Below are positions 17,721-26,086 of a stretch of DNA of 64,000 nt, in pieces. Below the pieces are notes generated by a model that saw nothing but the letters and a program-made list of their open reading frames with translations, did not search any database and was not told the DNA's origin. The stretch spans positions 124,001-188,000 of the forward strand of contig CAWARY010000003.1 in assembly GCA_963784645.1 (NCBI GenBank), given 5' to 3'. The position numbers and the translations under genes were made by a program. Positions within the stretch are counted from its first letter, which is position 1; every line of letters starts with the position of its first letter. This DNA comes from JBBRVW01 sp963784645. Its GTDB lineage: Bacteria; Actinomycetota; Actinomycetes; JACCUZ01.

Positions 17721-18385
17721 CGGGCTGGGGCTCCTCGCTGGCCAGCTGGTGGGTACGCCGTTACACGGAGACCGCCGAACCCACGGAGCGCAGCGACAGA
17801 CGCGCGGAGGTCGCTGCCGATCTGCATGACCACTACGCCGCAGCCGCAGCCGAGGGCCGCAGCCCGTCGCGGGTCGACCGGCAGGTCGCCGGGCGCGTGC
17901 TGCGCGGCGTCCCGGCCGACCTCACCTGGCGACTGGCCCGCGAGGCCGGGCCGGACCGCGTCGCGTGGCACCTCTCTCATCCCGTGACCCTTCTCGGCGC
18001 ACTGGTCCTGCCCATCGTCGGGCTCGGCGTGTTCGTCGACTCCGCCCGGGACAGCGCCCCCTGGTTGGCGGGGCCGGTCGCCCTCGCGGAGGCGGTCGCG
18101 CTGCCGCTCCACGCCGCGGCTGTCGCCGTCGCTCTCGTCGCGGTGGTCCGGAGCCTGCGACGGCGCCCGCACCGCCCGTCGCTGGTCGGCGCGAGGCGCA
18201 TCGCGCTCGCCGGGCTGTCCGTCACCTGGGGCCTGGCCGCGCTGTGGCGCTTCGCCCCGGGGCTGCCGGGCGCGGCCTCGTCGCTCGGCTGGCTGGCGTT
18301 CGGGCTCTCGCTGCTGGGCTGGGCCGCCCTGGCCGCCGCGGCCGGGCTGCGACAGGTACTTGCGCTTGGGAAGGTACCTTCCTAA
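17717..18385 (+). CDS. PadR-coupled membrane protein
   Basis: A 222-residue protein starting at GTG 17717 within the padR stop. The first 90 residues are soluble and charged (TERSDRRAEVAADLHDHY is the family-like core of proteins that accompany PadR regulators, resembling DUF1700/permease-prefix domains). Four hydrophobic segments follow at about 92-108, 120-140, 160-180 and 195-215. The final codons, encoding GKVPS and stop, overlap the next promoter. It probably works at the membrane with the regulator; no specific function can be assigned. Confidence 0.7.
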   Translation: MTGWGSSLASWWVRRYTETAEPTERSDRRAEVAADLHDHYAAAAAEGRSPSRVDRQVAGRVLRGVPADLTWRLAREAGPDRVAWHLSHPVTLLGALVLPIVGLGVFVDSARDSAPWLAGPVALAEAVALPLHAAAVAVALVAVVRSLRRRPHRPSLVGARRIALAGLSVTWGLAALWRFAPGLPGAASSLGWLAFGLSLLGWAALAAAAGLRQVLALGKVPS

Positions 18386-18388
18386 ACT
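18360..18388 (+). promoter_or_regulatory. Second promoter with a perfect 14-bp palindrome in the spacer
   Basis: TTGCGC at 18360-18365, a 17-base spacer and TAAACT at 18383-18388. The spacer contains GGAAGGTACCTTCC (18369-18382), a perfect palindrome ending at the -10. TACCTTCCTAA is identical to the padR promoter. It overlaps the last codons of the preceding gene and lies 24 bases before ATG 18412. A repressor bound there would block RNA polymerase; PadR is the obvious candidate. Confidence 0.65.
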
Positions 18389-18411
18389 GGGGTCCTCGCT
18401 ACGGAGGTCCC

Positions 18412-18945
18412 ATGTCCGGTACCGGCACATCTCTCACCCGGCCCGTCGTGGTCGCCCTGTCCGGCTGGCTCGCCTTCCTCGCGATGGTGGCGACGATGCC
18501 CTGGTTGTCCTCCGACAGCATCGGCAACATCCTTGGCCTCGCAGCGGTCGCCCTGGTCGCCGCCGGCTGGCTGCTGTGGCGGCGCAGCCGCCCATCCCTC
18601 TGGCTCTCGACGGTGCTGGGAGTGCTCCAGGCCCTCGAGGCCACGGCGTACACCGGCGCAAGCCTCACGAACTCCGCGGGCACCGGCCAGGTGCTGGCCG
18701 ACGCCCTCGGCGTCCTGGCCGGGGTGCTCGTGGTCGCCGGTGCGTCCACCGAGCTGCGGCGCCGGCGTCAGGCGCGGGCGACGGGGAAGTCGTCGTCGAG
18801 GTCGGTCGGCGGGACCCGGCAGGAGCGCTCCAGCAGCAGCCCGGCCGCGGACAGCGCCACCGACGCCAGCACCGCGACGAGGCAGACCACCGCACGGTCC
18901 CGGCGGGCGTCGATCTCGAGGTCGGGCAGCAGGACCAGCAGGTAG
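18412..18945 (+). CDS. Four-helix membrane protein under the palindrome promoter
   Basis: A 177-residue frame from ATG 18412, with GGAGG six bases upstream. Four hydrophobic segments lie within the first 115 residues (VVVALSGWLAFLAMVAT, GLAAVALVAAGWLLW, LSTVLGVLQALEAT, ALGVLAGVLVVAGAS), then a basic stretch ELRRRRQARA. The remaining 60 residues are low-complexity Ser/Arg/Thr and are encoded entirely opposite the 3' end of the DUF3180 gene, a 178-base convergent overlap, so the true end may be a frameshift or the tail may be non-functional. No family recognised. Confidence 0.6.
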   Translation: MSGTGTSLTRPVVVALSGWLAFLAMVATMPWLSSDSIGNILGLAAVALVAAGWLLWRRSRPSLWLSTVLGVLQALEATAYTGASLTNSAGTGQVLADALGVLAGVLVVAGASTELRRRRQARATGKSSSRSVGGTRQERSSSSPAADSATDASTATRQTTARSRRASISRSGSRTSR

Positions 18946-19238
18946 CCGCCGTACAGGCCGCCCACCACCGGGCCGACGTGCGCGCTGGCCTTGCCCAGCA
19001 CCGCCATCCGGGCCATCGACAGCGGGTCCAGCCGCTTCTCCGGCCGGTTCAGCCGCGACCGCAGCCCGAGCGCCATCACCAGCACGACGACGGCGAGCAG
19101 CGCGACACCGCTGGGCGCCGTCCAGGTGAGCGGCGGCAGCGTGGCACCGCGGTCCGACATGACGGCGAGCACGCCCCAGGCCACCGCGCCGACGCAGACC
19201 AGGAGTGCCGCCAGCGTGCCGAGGCGGGTCGGCCTCAC
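18768..19238 (-). CDS. DUF3180 membrane protein
   Basis: A 156-residue protein with four membrane helices. RPTRLGTLAALLVCVGAVAWG opens the protein (core TRLGTLAALLV), and the central LDPLSMARMAVLGKASAHVGPVVGG segment (core MARMAVLGKASAHVG) is the DUF3180 signature. The family is confined to actinobacteria and usually lies directly after folK, as here, 16 bases away. Function unknown. GTG 19238 is the start. Confidence 0.85.
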   Translation of the reverse strand: MRPTRLGTLAALLVCVGAVAWGVLAVMSDRGATLPPLTWTAPSGVALLAVVVLVMALGLRSRLNRPEKRLDPLSMARMAVLGKASAHVGPVVGGLYGGYLLVLLPDLEIDARRDRAVVCLVAVLASVALSAAGLLLERSCRVPPTDLDDDFPVARA

Positions 19239-19254
19239 CGGCGACCCGGGCCCG

Positions 19255-19776
19255 TCACGTCGGCACCACCAGGTCGAGGTCGTCGCGCCGTCGTACGCCG
19301 TCGCGCCCGAGCCGTTCGACCAGCGCGGTCACCTGGCCGGCGCCGGGCAGCTCGGCCGCAGCGTCGACGTCGAGCCACGGCACGAGGACGAAGGCCCGCT
19401 CGGCCGCGCGCGGGTGCGGCACCCGCAGGTCCTCGTCGTCCACCACGAGGTCGCCGACCGCGACGACGTCGACATCGAGGGTGCGCGGACCCCACCGGAC
19501 CTCGCGGACCCGGTCGAAGGCGTCCTCGACGGCCAGTGCGCGCTCGAGCAGGGTGCGCGGCGAGTGCCGGCCCTCGGCCACCACCACGGCGTTGAGGTAC
19601 TCGGGCTGGTCCGGGCCGCCGACCGGGTCGGTCTCGTAGACGGGCGAGACCGCGACGACGCGCAGGCCAGGGGTGTCGGCCAGCGCGTCGACCGCGCCCT
19701 GCAGCAGCTCGAGACGGTCACCGAGGTTGCTGCCCAGCGCGAGCACGATCCGGCGAACGGCCGCGTCGTCGCTCAC
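19255..19776 (-). CDS. folK: HPPK (hydroxymethyl-dihydropterin pyrophosphokinase)
   Basis: A 173-residue enzyme that transfers pyrophosphate from ATP to 6-hydroxymethyl-dihydropterin in folate synthesis. ALGSNLGDR, SPVYETDPVGGPDQP, the substrate loop YLNAVV, and the HPPK signature RWGPRTLDVDVV (metal Asp residues in LDVD) are all present, followed by PHPRAAERAFVLVP. GTG 19776 overlaps the folB stop (GTGA). It is the last folate enzyme of the folE-folP-folB-folK run. Confidence 0.95.
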   Translation of the reverse strand: MSDDAAVRRIVLALGSNLGDRLELLQGAVDALADTPGLRVVAVSPVYETDPVGGPDQPEYLNAVVVAEGRHSPRTLLERALAVEDAFDRVREVRWGPRTLDVDVVAVGDLVVDDEDLRVPHPRAAERAFVLVPWLDVDAAAELPGAGQVTALVERLGRDGVRRRDDLDLVVPT

Positions 19777-20138
19777 GAGCGGCTCCGCACGATCGTCACG
19801 GCGACGTCGTCGAACGGCACACCCATTGGCGCCTCGGGCTTGTGCACGGTCACCTCGACCTCGTCGACGAGCGGGTAGCCCAGGGCCAGGTCTGCGACCC
19901 GCTGGGCGAGGGTCTCGACGAGGTCGACCGGGTCGCGGCCGACGGCGGCCACGACCTGCTGGGCCAGCTCGCCGTAGTGCACGGTGTCGGCCACGTCGTC
20001 GGACGACGCCGCGGCGGCCAGGTCGACCGTCAGCACGACGTCGACCACGAACGGCTGCCCGGCGGCCCGCTCCTCGGGGTAGACGCCGTGGTGGCCGAAC
20101 GCCTCGATGCCCCGGACGGCGATCCGGTCACGGCTCAT
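19773..20138 (-). CDS. folB: Dihydroneopterin aldolase
   Basis: A 121-residue enzyme that cleaves dihydroneopterin to hydroxymethyl-dihydropterin and glycolaldehyde. The N-terminal VRGIEAFGHHGVYPEER (GxHGV motif), the helix with VDLVETLAQRVADL (catalytic-site Glu), and the C-terminal VTVHKPEAPMGVPFDDV with the catalytic Lys are typical. ATG 20138, with GAGGG six bases upstream, overlaps the NTF2-like gene by 11 bases. The longer open frame upstream is a shadow of that gene. Confidence 0.93.
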   Translation of the reverse strand: MSRDRIAVRGIEAFGHHGVYPEERAAGQPFVVDVVLTVDLAAAASSDDVADTVHYGELAQQVVAAVGRDPVDLVETLAQRVADLALGYPLVDEVEVTVHKPEAPMGVPFDDVAVTIVRSRS

Positions 20139-20604
20139 GGCGGCCCTCGACGTCGTCGACCCCGCCTGTGTCCTCGCGGGTGAGCACCGGCGAGGCATGG
20201 TGCACCCACAGCCGCCAGCCCTCCGGGGTACGGCGGAACACGTTGGTCGCGACGGCGCGCCCACCCGCCAGCCCGCCGAGGTCGCCGCCGGTGACGTCGT
20301 CGAGACCCGTGAGCATGTTCTCGCCGCAGGTGACGACCGCGACCTCGCCCGCGACCGTCACCTCGACATCGGTGAGCACGAACTGGATGAACGACGTGTT
20401 CGCCATGATCATCGTCCAGGACCGCAGGACCGTGTCGCGGCCGCGCAACGGTGACCAGCCGGGGTGCACGCAGCTGACGGTGCCGGCGTCCGGGCCGTCC
20501 AGCCAGAGGGCGGCCATCAGGTCGGCGTCACCGGTCTCGAAGGCGTCGTAGAGCGACTGGTTGGCGCGCAGCACCGCTGTGCCGTCGGGGGTGGTCAACA
20601 GCAC
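20128..20604 (-). CDS. NTF2/SnoaL-like protein inside the folate operon
   Basis: A 158-residue cone-fold protein: LRANQSLYDAFETGDADLMAALW begins the first helix (core NQSLYDAFETGD), SCVHPGWSPLRGRDTVLRSW gives the pocket helix, and TNVFRRTPEGWRLWVHHASPV is the last strand pair. Such NTF2-like/SnoaL proteins include ketosteroid-isomerase-type enzymes and non-enzymatic binders. It overlaps folP by 10 bases and folB by 11, so it is made with the folate enzymes, and its small pocket might bind a pterin, but that is only inference. GTG 20604 is taken as start. Confidence 0.85.
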   Translation of the reverse strand: MLLTTPDGTAVLRANQSLYDAFETGDADLMAALWLDGPDAGTVSCVHPGWSPLRGRDTVLRSWTMIMANTSFIQFVLTDVEVTVAGEVAVVTCGENMLTGLDDVTGGDLGGLAGGRAVATNVFRRTPEGWRLWVHHASPVLTREDTGGVDDVEGRHEP

Positions 20605-21494
20605 GTCCGGCCGCCGCGGGCCGCCTGCAGGGCGGCCACCACCTCGACGGCGTCCCGGCTCGGCCCGGCCCGGTGCACGCGGACCGCCCAGGCACCATGG
20701 GCGGCGGCCAGCGCCGACACCGCGGTCGTCGCGTCCTCGCGTTCGGCGGCCGGCCGCGGTGTCCCGTCGGGTCCGGCGAGCGCCTGGCCGAGGAAGCCCT
20801 TGCGCGACGCCCCTACCAGCACCGGCCGGCCGAGGACGTCGAGCTCGGCCAGCCGGGCGAGGACCGCCCAGCTCTGCGCAGCGTCCTTGGCGAAGCCCAG
20901 CCCCGGGTCGACGACGACCCGGTCGAGCTCGACCCCCGCAGCGTCGAGGGCGTCCAGCCGGCCGCGCAGCTCGTCGACCACCTCGGTGGTCACGTCGGCG
21001 TAGACCGCGCGGCGGTCCATGTCGACGCTGTGCCCGCGCCAGTGCATGACGACGTACGGCGTACGGGCACCGGCCACGACCGACACCATGTCGCGGTCGG
21101 CGAGCCCGCCGCTCACGTCGTTGACGAGGGCGGCACCCGCCTCGATCGCAGCCGCGGCCACTGACGCCCGCATGGTGTCGACGCTCACGACGACGCCCTC
21201 GGCGACGAGACCTCGCACGACCGGCAGCACCCGGCGCAGCTCCTCGTCGGCCTCGACGCGCAGCGCCCCGGGCCGGGTCGACTCGCCCCCGACGTCGACG
21301 AGGTCCGCGCCGTCGGCCACCAGGTCGAGACCGTGGCCCACGGCCGCCTCCGGGTCGAGGAAGTCGCCACCGTCCGAGAACGAGTCGGGGGTGACGTTGA
21401 GGACGCCCATCACCAGCGTGCGGCCGAGCCCGGTCAGCGGCCCGGGCAGTCCGGCGGGCGACCGCGGGGCGGTAGCGGTGGTGGCACCGGTCAT
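20595..21494 (-). CDS. folP: Dihydropteroate synthase
   Basis: A 299-residue enzyme joining hydroxymethyl-dihydropterin pyrophosphate and p-aminobenzoate; the sulfonamide target. GVLNVTPDSFSDGG, DVGGESTRPGA, SVDTMRASVA, LVNDVSGG, DPGLGFAK and GASRKGFLG are all intact. The final motif reads RVHRAGPSRDAV where RVHDV is more usual, so the pterin-side Asp is replaced; this also occurs in other paralogues and may not matter. ATG 21494 overlaps the folE stop (ATGA). Confidence 0.95.
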   Translation of the reverse strand: MTGATTATAPRSPAGLPGPLTGLGRTLVMGVLNVTPDSFSDGGDFLDPEAAVGHGLDLVADGADLVDVGGESTRPGALRVEADEELRRVLPVVRGLVAEGVVVSVDTMRASVAAAAIEAGAALVNDVSGGLADRDMVSVVAGARTPYVVMHWRGHSVDMDRRAVYADVTTEVVDELRGRLDALDAAGVELDRVVVDPGLGFAKDAAQSWAVLARLAELDVLGRPVLVGASRKGFLGQALAGPDGTPRPAAEREDATTAVSALAAAHGAWAVRVHRAGPSRDAVEVVAALQAARGGRTCC

Positions 21495-22063
21495 CGCGAC
21501 ACGATGAGGCTCATCGCCTCGGCGCGGGTCGTGGGGTCGCGCAGCTGGCCGCGCACGGCGGAGGTCACGGTCGTGGCACCTGGCTTGCGGATCCCGCGCA
21601 TCGACATGCACAGGTGCTCGCACTCGACCACCACGATGGCACCGCGGGGCTCGATGATGCGCATCAGCGAGTCGGCGACCTGGGTGGTCATCCGCTCCTG
21701 CACCTGCGGCCGCCGGGCGAAGACGTCGACCAGCCGGGCCAGCTTGGACAGCCCGGTGATCCGGCCGTCCTCGGACGGGATGTAGCCGACGTGCGCCACG
21801 CCGAAGAACGGGACCAGGTGGTGCTCACACATCGAGCGCACCTCGATGTCCTTGACGAGGACCATCTCGTCGTGGCCGAGGTCGAAGGTCGTCGTGAGCA
21901 CGTCCTCGGGCTGCTCCCACTGCCCCGCGAAGATCTCGCGGTAGGCGCGGGCCACCCGCTCGGGGGTGTCACGCAGGCCGTCGCGGTCGGGGTCCTCGCC
22001 GATGCCCACGAGCAGGTCGTGGACGGCGCGCCGGACCGCCTCGTGGTCGTACTCGCGGACCAC
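21491..22063 (-). CDS. folE: GTP cyclohydrolase I
   Basis: A 190-residue enzyme that starts folate synthesis by turning GTP into dihydroneopterin triphosphate. The zinc ligands are in MCEHHLVPF (Cys79, His82) and EHLCMSMRG (Cys152). GRITGLSKLARLV and the C-terminal TTRAEAMSLI are typical. GTG 22063 is nine bases after the ftsH stop, with AGGCGGA as the ribosome site. The order ftsH-folE-folP-folB-folK is the standard actinobacterial arrangement. Confidence 0.96.
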   Translation of the reverse strand: MVREYDHEAVRRAVHDLLVGIGEDPDRDGLRDTPERVARAYREIFAGQWEQPEDVLTTTFDLGHDEMVLVKDIEVRSMCEHHLVPFFGVAHVGYIPSEDGRITGLSKLARLVDVFARRPQVQERMTTQVADSLMRIIEPRGAIVVVECEHLCMSMRGIRKPGATTVTSAVRGQLRDPTTRAEAMSLIVSR

Positions 22064-22072
22064 TCGGTCCGC

Positions 22073-24106
22073 CTACTGCTCGAAGCCCAGCGGGCGGCCC
22101 GGGATCTCGTCGGAGGGCAGCGGGGAGTCGGGCACGTCGGTGGGCTCGGTCACGCCCATGCTGTGCTCCTTGTCCTGCCCGTTGGCACCGTTGGGGCTGG
22201 CGAGCTCCTTCGGGGTCATGATCGGGCCGGCCTGCGGGCTGCGCTTGGCGGAACCGGTCCACGCCGGGCGGGCCGGCCGCTTGCGGATGTGGGTGAAGAT
22301 CGCCGCGACCTGAGCCTTGTCGAGGGTCTCCTTCTCGAGCAGCTCGAGCACCATGTCGTCGAGGATGTCGCGGTTGTCGACGAGGATCTGCCAGGCCTCG
22401 TCGTGCGCGGTCTCGATGAGGCGCTTGACCTCCTCGTCGACGACGCCGGCAACCTCCTCGGAGTAGTCGCGCTGGTGACCCATGTCGCGGCCGAGGAACG
22501 GCTCAGCGTTCTCGGAGCCGAGCTTGATCGCGCCGATCCGCTCGGTCATGCCGTACTGCGTGACCATCGCGCGGGCCACGCTGGTGGCCTTCTCGATGTC
22601 GTTGGCGGCGCCGGTGGTGGGGTCGTGGAACACGATCTCCTCGGCCGCGCGCCCGCCGAGCATGTAGGCCAGCTGGTCGAGCATCTCGTTGCGGGTCGTG
22701 GAGTACCTGTCCTCGTCCGGCAGCACCATCGTGTAGCCGAGCGCCCGGCCGCGGGACAGGATCGTGATCTTGTGCACCGGGTCGGTGTTCTGCAGCGCCG
22801 CGGCGACCAGGGCGTGACCACCCTCGTGGTACGCCGTGATCTTCTTCTCCTTCTCGCTCATGATCCGGGTGCGCTTCTGCGGGCCGGCGACGACTCGGTC
22901 GATGGCCTCGTCGAGCGCGTCGGCGTCGATGAGCTTCTTGTCGGAGCGGGCAGTGAGCAGCGCGGCCTCGTTGAGGACGTTCGCCAGGTCGGCACCGGTG
23001 AAGCCGGGCGTCCGGCGGGCGAAGGCCATCAGGTCGATGCCCTCGGCGAGCGGCTTGCCCTTGGCGTGCACCTCGAGGATCTTGTTGCGGCCATGGAGGT
23101 CGGGACGGTCGACGGCGATCTGCCGGTCGAAGCGTCCCGGTCGCAGCAGGGCGGGGTCGAGGATGTCGGGCCGGTTGGTGGCGGCGATGAGGATGACGCC
23201 GCCCTTGACGTCGAAGCCGTCCATCTCGACGAGCAGCTGGTTGAGGGTCTGCTCGCGCTCGTCGTGGCCGCCACCCATGCCGGCGCCACGGTGCCGGCCG
23301 ACGGCGTCGATCTCGTCGACGAAGACGATGGCAGGCGCGTTGGCCTTGGCCTGCTCGAAGAGGTCGCGGACCCGGCTGGCGCCGACACCCACGAACATCT
23401 CGACGAAGTCGGAGCCGGAGATCGAGTAGAAAGGCACGCCCGCCTCGCCGGCCACCGCACGGGCCAGCAGGGTCTTTCCGGTGCCGGGCGGGCCGTACAG
23501 CAGGACGCCCTTGGGGATCTTGGCCCCGATCGCCTGGAACTTGGCCGGGTTCTCGAGGAACTCCTTGATCTCCTCGAGCTCCTCGACCGCCTCGTCGGCT
23601 CCGGCGACGTCCTTGAACGTCGTCTTCGGGGTGTCCTTGCTGATCAGCTTGGCCTTGGACTTGCCGAACTGCATGACCCGGCTGCCGCCGCCCTGCATCT
23701 GGTTGAAGAAGAACAGGAACAGCGCGACGAGGATGAGGATCGGCAGGAAGTTGACGAACAGCGACACCAGCCAGGAGGTGCGCGGGACGCTGTCGGTGTA
23801 GCCCTGGGTCGGCGGGTGCTGGGCGAGGGCCCCGACGAGCTCACGCTGCCTGGCCTGCACATAGTCGGCCTGGATCTTGGTGTCACCGTTGGAGTCGGCC
23901 TTGACCAGCTCGAGCTCGATCCGCTGGTCGCGGTCGACGAGCTTGGCCGTCTTGACGTTGTCGGTGGCGATCTGCTCCACGGCGACAGACGTGTCGACCT
24001 TCTTGAACCCACCCGTCGCTGAGGAGATGGAGGTCACCAGCAGCACGGCGACGATGACCAGCAGGACCCACACGATGGGGCCTCGGAAGTAGCGTTTGAC
24101 GTCCAT
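22073..24106 (-). CDS. ftsH: Membrane-bound ATP-dependent zinc protease FtsH
   Basis: A 677-residue protease. Two membrane helices (about residues 10-28 and 112-134) enclose an external domain. The AAA module has Walker A GPPGTGKT (205-212), Walker B IVFVDEID (260-267) and the second region of homology NRPDILDPALLRPGRFDR (core LLRPGRFD). The zinc site is HEGGH (427-431). The tail after about residue 610 is Pro/Asp-rich and variable. It degrades damaged or short-lived membrane and cytoplasmic proteins. ATG 24106 lacks a clear ribosome site; 274 non-coding bases precede it. Confidence 0.97.
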   Translation of the reverse strand: MDVKRYFRGPIVWVLLVIVAVLLVTSISSATGGFKKVDTSVAVEQIATDNVKTAKLVDRDQRIELELVKADSNGDTKIQADYVQARQRELVGALAQHPPTQGYTDSVPRTSWLVSLFVNFLPILILVALFLFFFNQMQGGGSRVMQFGKSKAKLISKDTPKTTFKDVAGADEAVEELEEIKEFLENPAKFQAIGAKIPKGVLLYGPPGTGKTLLARAVAGEAGVPFYSISGSDFVEMFVGVGASRVRDLFEQAKANAPAIVFVDEIDAVGRHRGAGMGGGHDEREQTLNQLLVEMDGFDVKGGVILIAATNRPDILDPALLRPGRFDRQIAVDRPDLHGRNKILEVHAKGKPLAEGIDLMAFARRTPGFTGADLANVLNEAALLTARSDKKLIDADALDEAIDRVVAGPQKRTRIMSEKEKKITAYHEGGHALVAAALQNTDPVHKITILSRGRALGYTMVLPDEDRYSTTRNEMLDQLAYMLGGRAAEEIVFHDPTTGAANDIEKATSVARAMVTQYGMTERIGAIKLGSENAEPFLGRDMGHQRDYSEEVAGVVDEEVKRLIETAHDEAWQILVDNRDILDDMVLELLEKETLDKAQVAAIFTHIRKRPARPAWTGSAKRSPQAGPIMTPKELASPNGANGQDKEHSMGVTEPTDVPDSPLPSDEIPGRPLGFEQ

Positions 24107-24380
24107 CGAACCGGGGCGGGTCGCCCCGTCCCTCCTGCCAGGCGTGGGTGAGTCGGACCTCGAGGGTACCCCGGCACCTGTGTGCGGGGTGACGCCGTCC
24201 GCCTGCGCGGCCGCCGTCCGACACCCGCTCAACGCGCCGACGGCTGCGGACCGTTCCCCGCGGGGCGGGGGAGAGGCCCGCGGTGAGCGAACGGGTCAGC
24301 CCGCGGGGGCGTCCAGGCGCTTGGTCACGAGGACGTCGCTGACCTCGTGGCCGCCCCCCTGGTGGACTCCGCGCCGGCCC

Positions 24381-24935
<555 letters not shown>

Positions 24936-24948
24936 GCGGGGGTGCTCC

Positions 24949-25929
24949 TCAGGTGCTGCGGTTCGGCCGGGAGATCGCCAGCGTCCCACACGCCCGGCTC
25001 GCTGCCACGCCCCCGGGGAGGTGCAGCGGGCCCTGCCCGTGCCAGTCCGTGACGAGCCGGTCCAGCTCGTCGACATGGCCCGCGGTCAGCTGGGACGCCG
25101 GGGCGCCGGCGGCCAGCGCCGCGCGACGCAGGACCCGGGTGCGCACGGCAGCCGGCAGGCCGGCGAGCACGTCGGTGTCGAGGCCGCCGCCGTCCCGGCT
25201 CGCGTCGTCGTGTGCGCGCGCCGCCCAGGCGTCGAGGGCGTCGGCGTCGGCCCGCAGCTGGGCAGCGGACCGCGCGAGGGCGGCGGCGACGCCGGGGCCC
25301 AGAGTGCGCTCGAGCGCGGGCAGCGCCTCGTGGCGGACCCGGCTGCGGGCGAAGGCCGGGTCGGTGTTGTGCGGGTCCTCCCACGTGGCATGGCCGGCGG
25401 CCGCGGCCCGGACGACGTCGCGCGGGACGTCGAGCAACGGGCGGCGGTAGCGACCTCGGACCGCGGCCATCCCGGCGAGCGAGCGGGCCCCCGAGCCGCG
25501 GGCCAGGCCGAGCAGAACCGTCTCGGCCTGGTCGTCGCGGGTGTGGCCGAGCAGCACCGCGGTCGCTGAGAGCCGGTCGGCCGCGCCGTCGAGTGCCGCG
25601 TAGCGGGCGGCCCGGGCCGCGGCCTCCGGCCCGCCGTTCGCGGCCGCCCCGTCGACGGTCAGGACCTCGACCGGGTCGAGTCCGAGCCCGGTGAGGTCGG
25701 CGGCGACCTTCGCCGCTCTGTCGGCGGAGCCGGGCTGGAGGCGGTGGTCGACGGTCAGGCCGCCCGCTCGCAGGCCGGCCCGCGGCGCCTCGAACGCCAG
25801 CGCCGCAGCGAGGGCCACCGAGTCGGCTCCCCCGCTGCACGCGACGACCACGAGCTCGCCCGGGACGAGGTCGGTGAGCGCGGCACGCACCGCCCGTCGT
25901 ACGGCGGCGACCTCCGGCTGCGGACCCAC
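24949..25929 (-). CDS. tilS: tRNA(Ile)-lysidine synthetase
   Basis: A 326-residue enzyme that makes lysidine at C34 of the minor tRNA-Ile. The ATP-pyrophosphatase P-loop is SGGADS (32-37); VDHRLQPGS, LGHTRDDQAETVLLGLARGSG (core GHTRDDQAET) and RPLLDVPRDVV with NTDPAFARSRVRH are typical. The short C-terminal domain is normal for actinobacteria. GTG 25929 is the start; two hairpins lie upstream. Confidence 0.93.
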   Translation of the reverse strand: MGPQPEVAAVRRAVRAALTDLVPGELVVVACSGGADSVALAAALAFEAPRAGLRAGGLTVDHRLQPGSADRAAKVAADLTGLGLDPVEVLTVDGAAANGGPEAAARAARYAALDGAADRLSATAVLLGHTRDDQAETVLLGLARGSGARSLAGMAAVRGRYRRPLLDVPRDVVRAAAAGHATWEDPHNTDPAFARSRVRHEALPALERTLGPGVAAALARSAAQLRADADALDAWAARAHDDASRDGGGLDTDVLAGLPAAVRTRVLRRAALAAGAPASQLTAGHVDELDRLVTDWHGQGPLHLPGGVAASRACGTLAISRPNRST

Positions 25930-25984
25930 GCGACGACGCTACCCGTGCGGGCGCGCCGGGAGCCCGCGCTTCACACGCCTTGCC

Positions 25985-26043
25985 GTCGCCTCACATGGCG
26001 TGCACACCGTGTGAGGCGACAGTCGATCACGTTTACGTGATCG
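25985..26043. terminator. Two hairpins, the second of GATCACG type
   Basis: Hairpin one has perfect 11-bp arms (25985-25995 and 26010-26020, GTCGCCTCACA). Hairpin two, CGATCACGT-TT-ACGTGATCG, spans 26024-26043. They sit between the metalloprotease stop (26087) and the tilS start (25929), both minus strand, so they probably end the metalloprotease message. The second has the same core as the hairpins at 13.4 and 55.4 kb. Confidence 0.6.
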
Positions 26044-26086
26044 CCGGCGGGGAGTGCGAGCAGGCGGGGAGTGCGAGGGGCGGGGG

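Noticed and set aside
24107..24380. Extra gene or extended FtsH start upstream of ftsH
   Set aside because: The open frame there gives low-complexity Arg/Pro text; FtsH starts naturally at MDVKRYFRGP with its first membrane helix.
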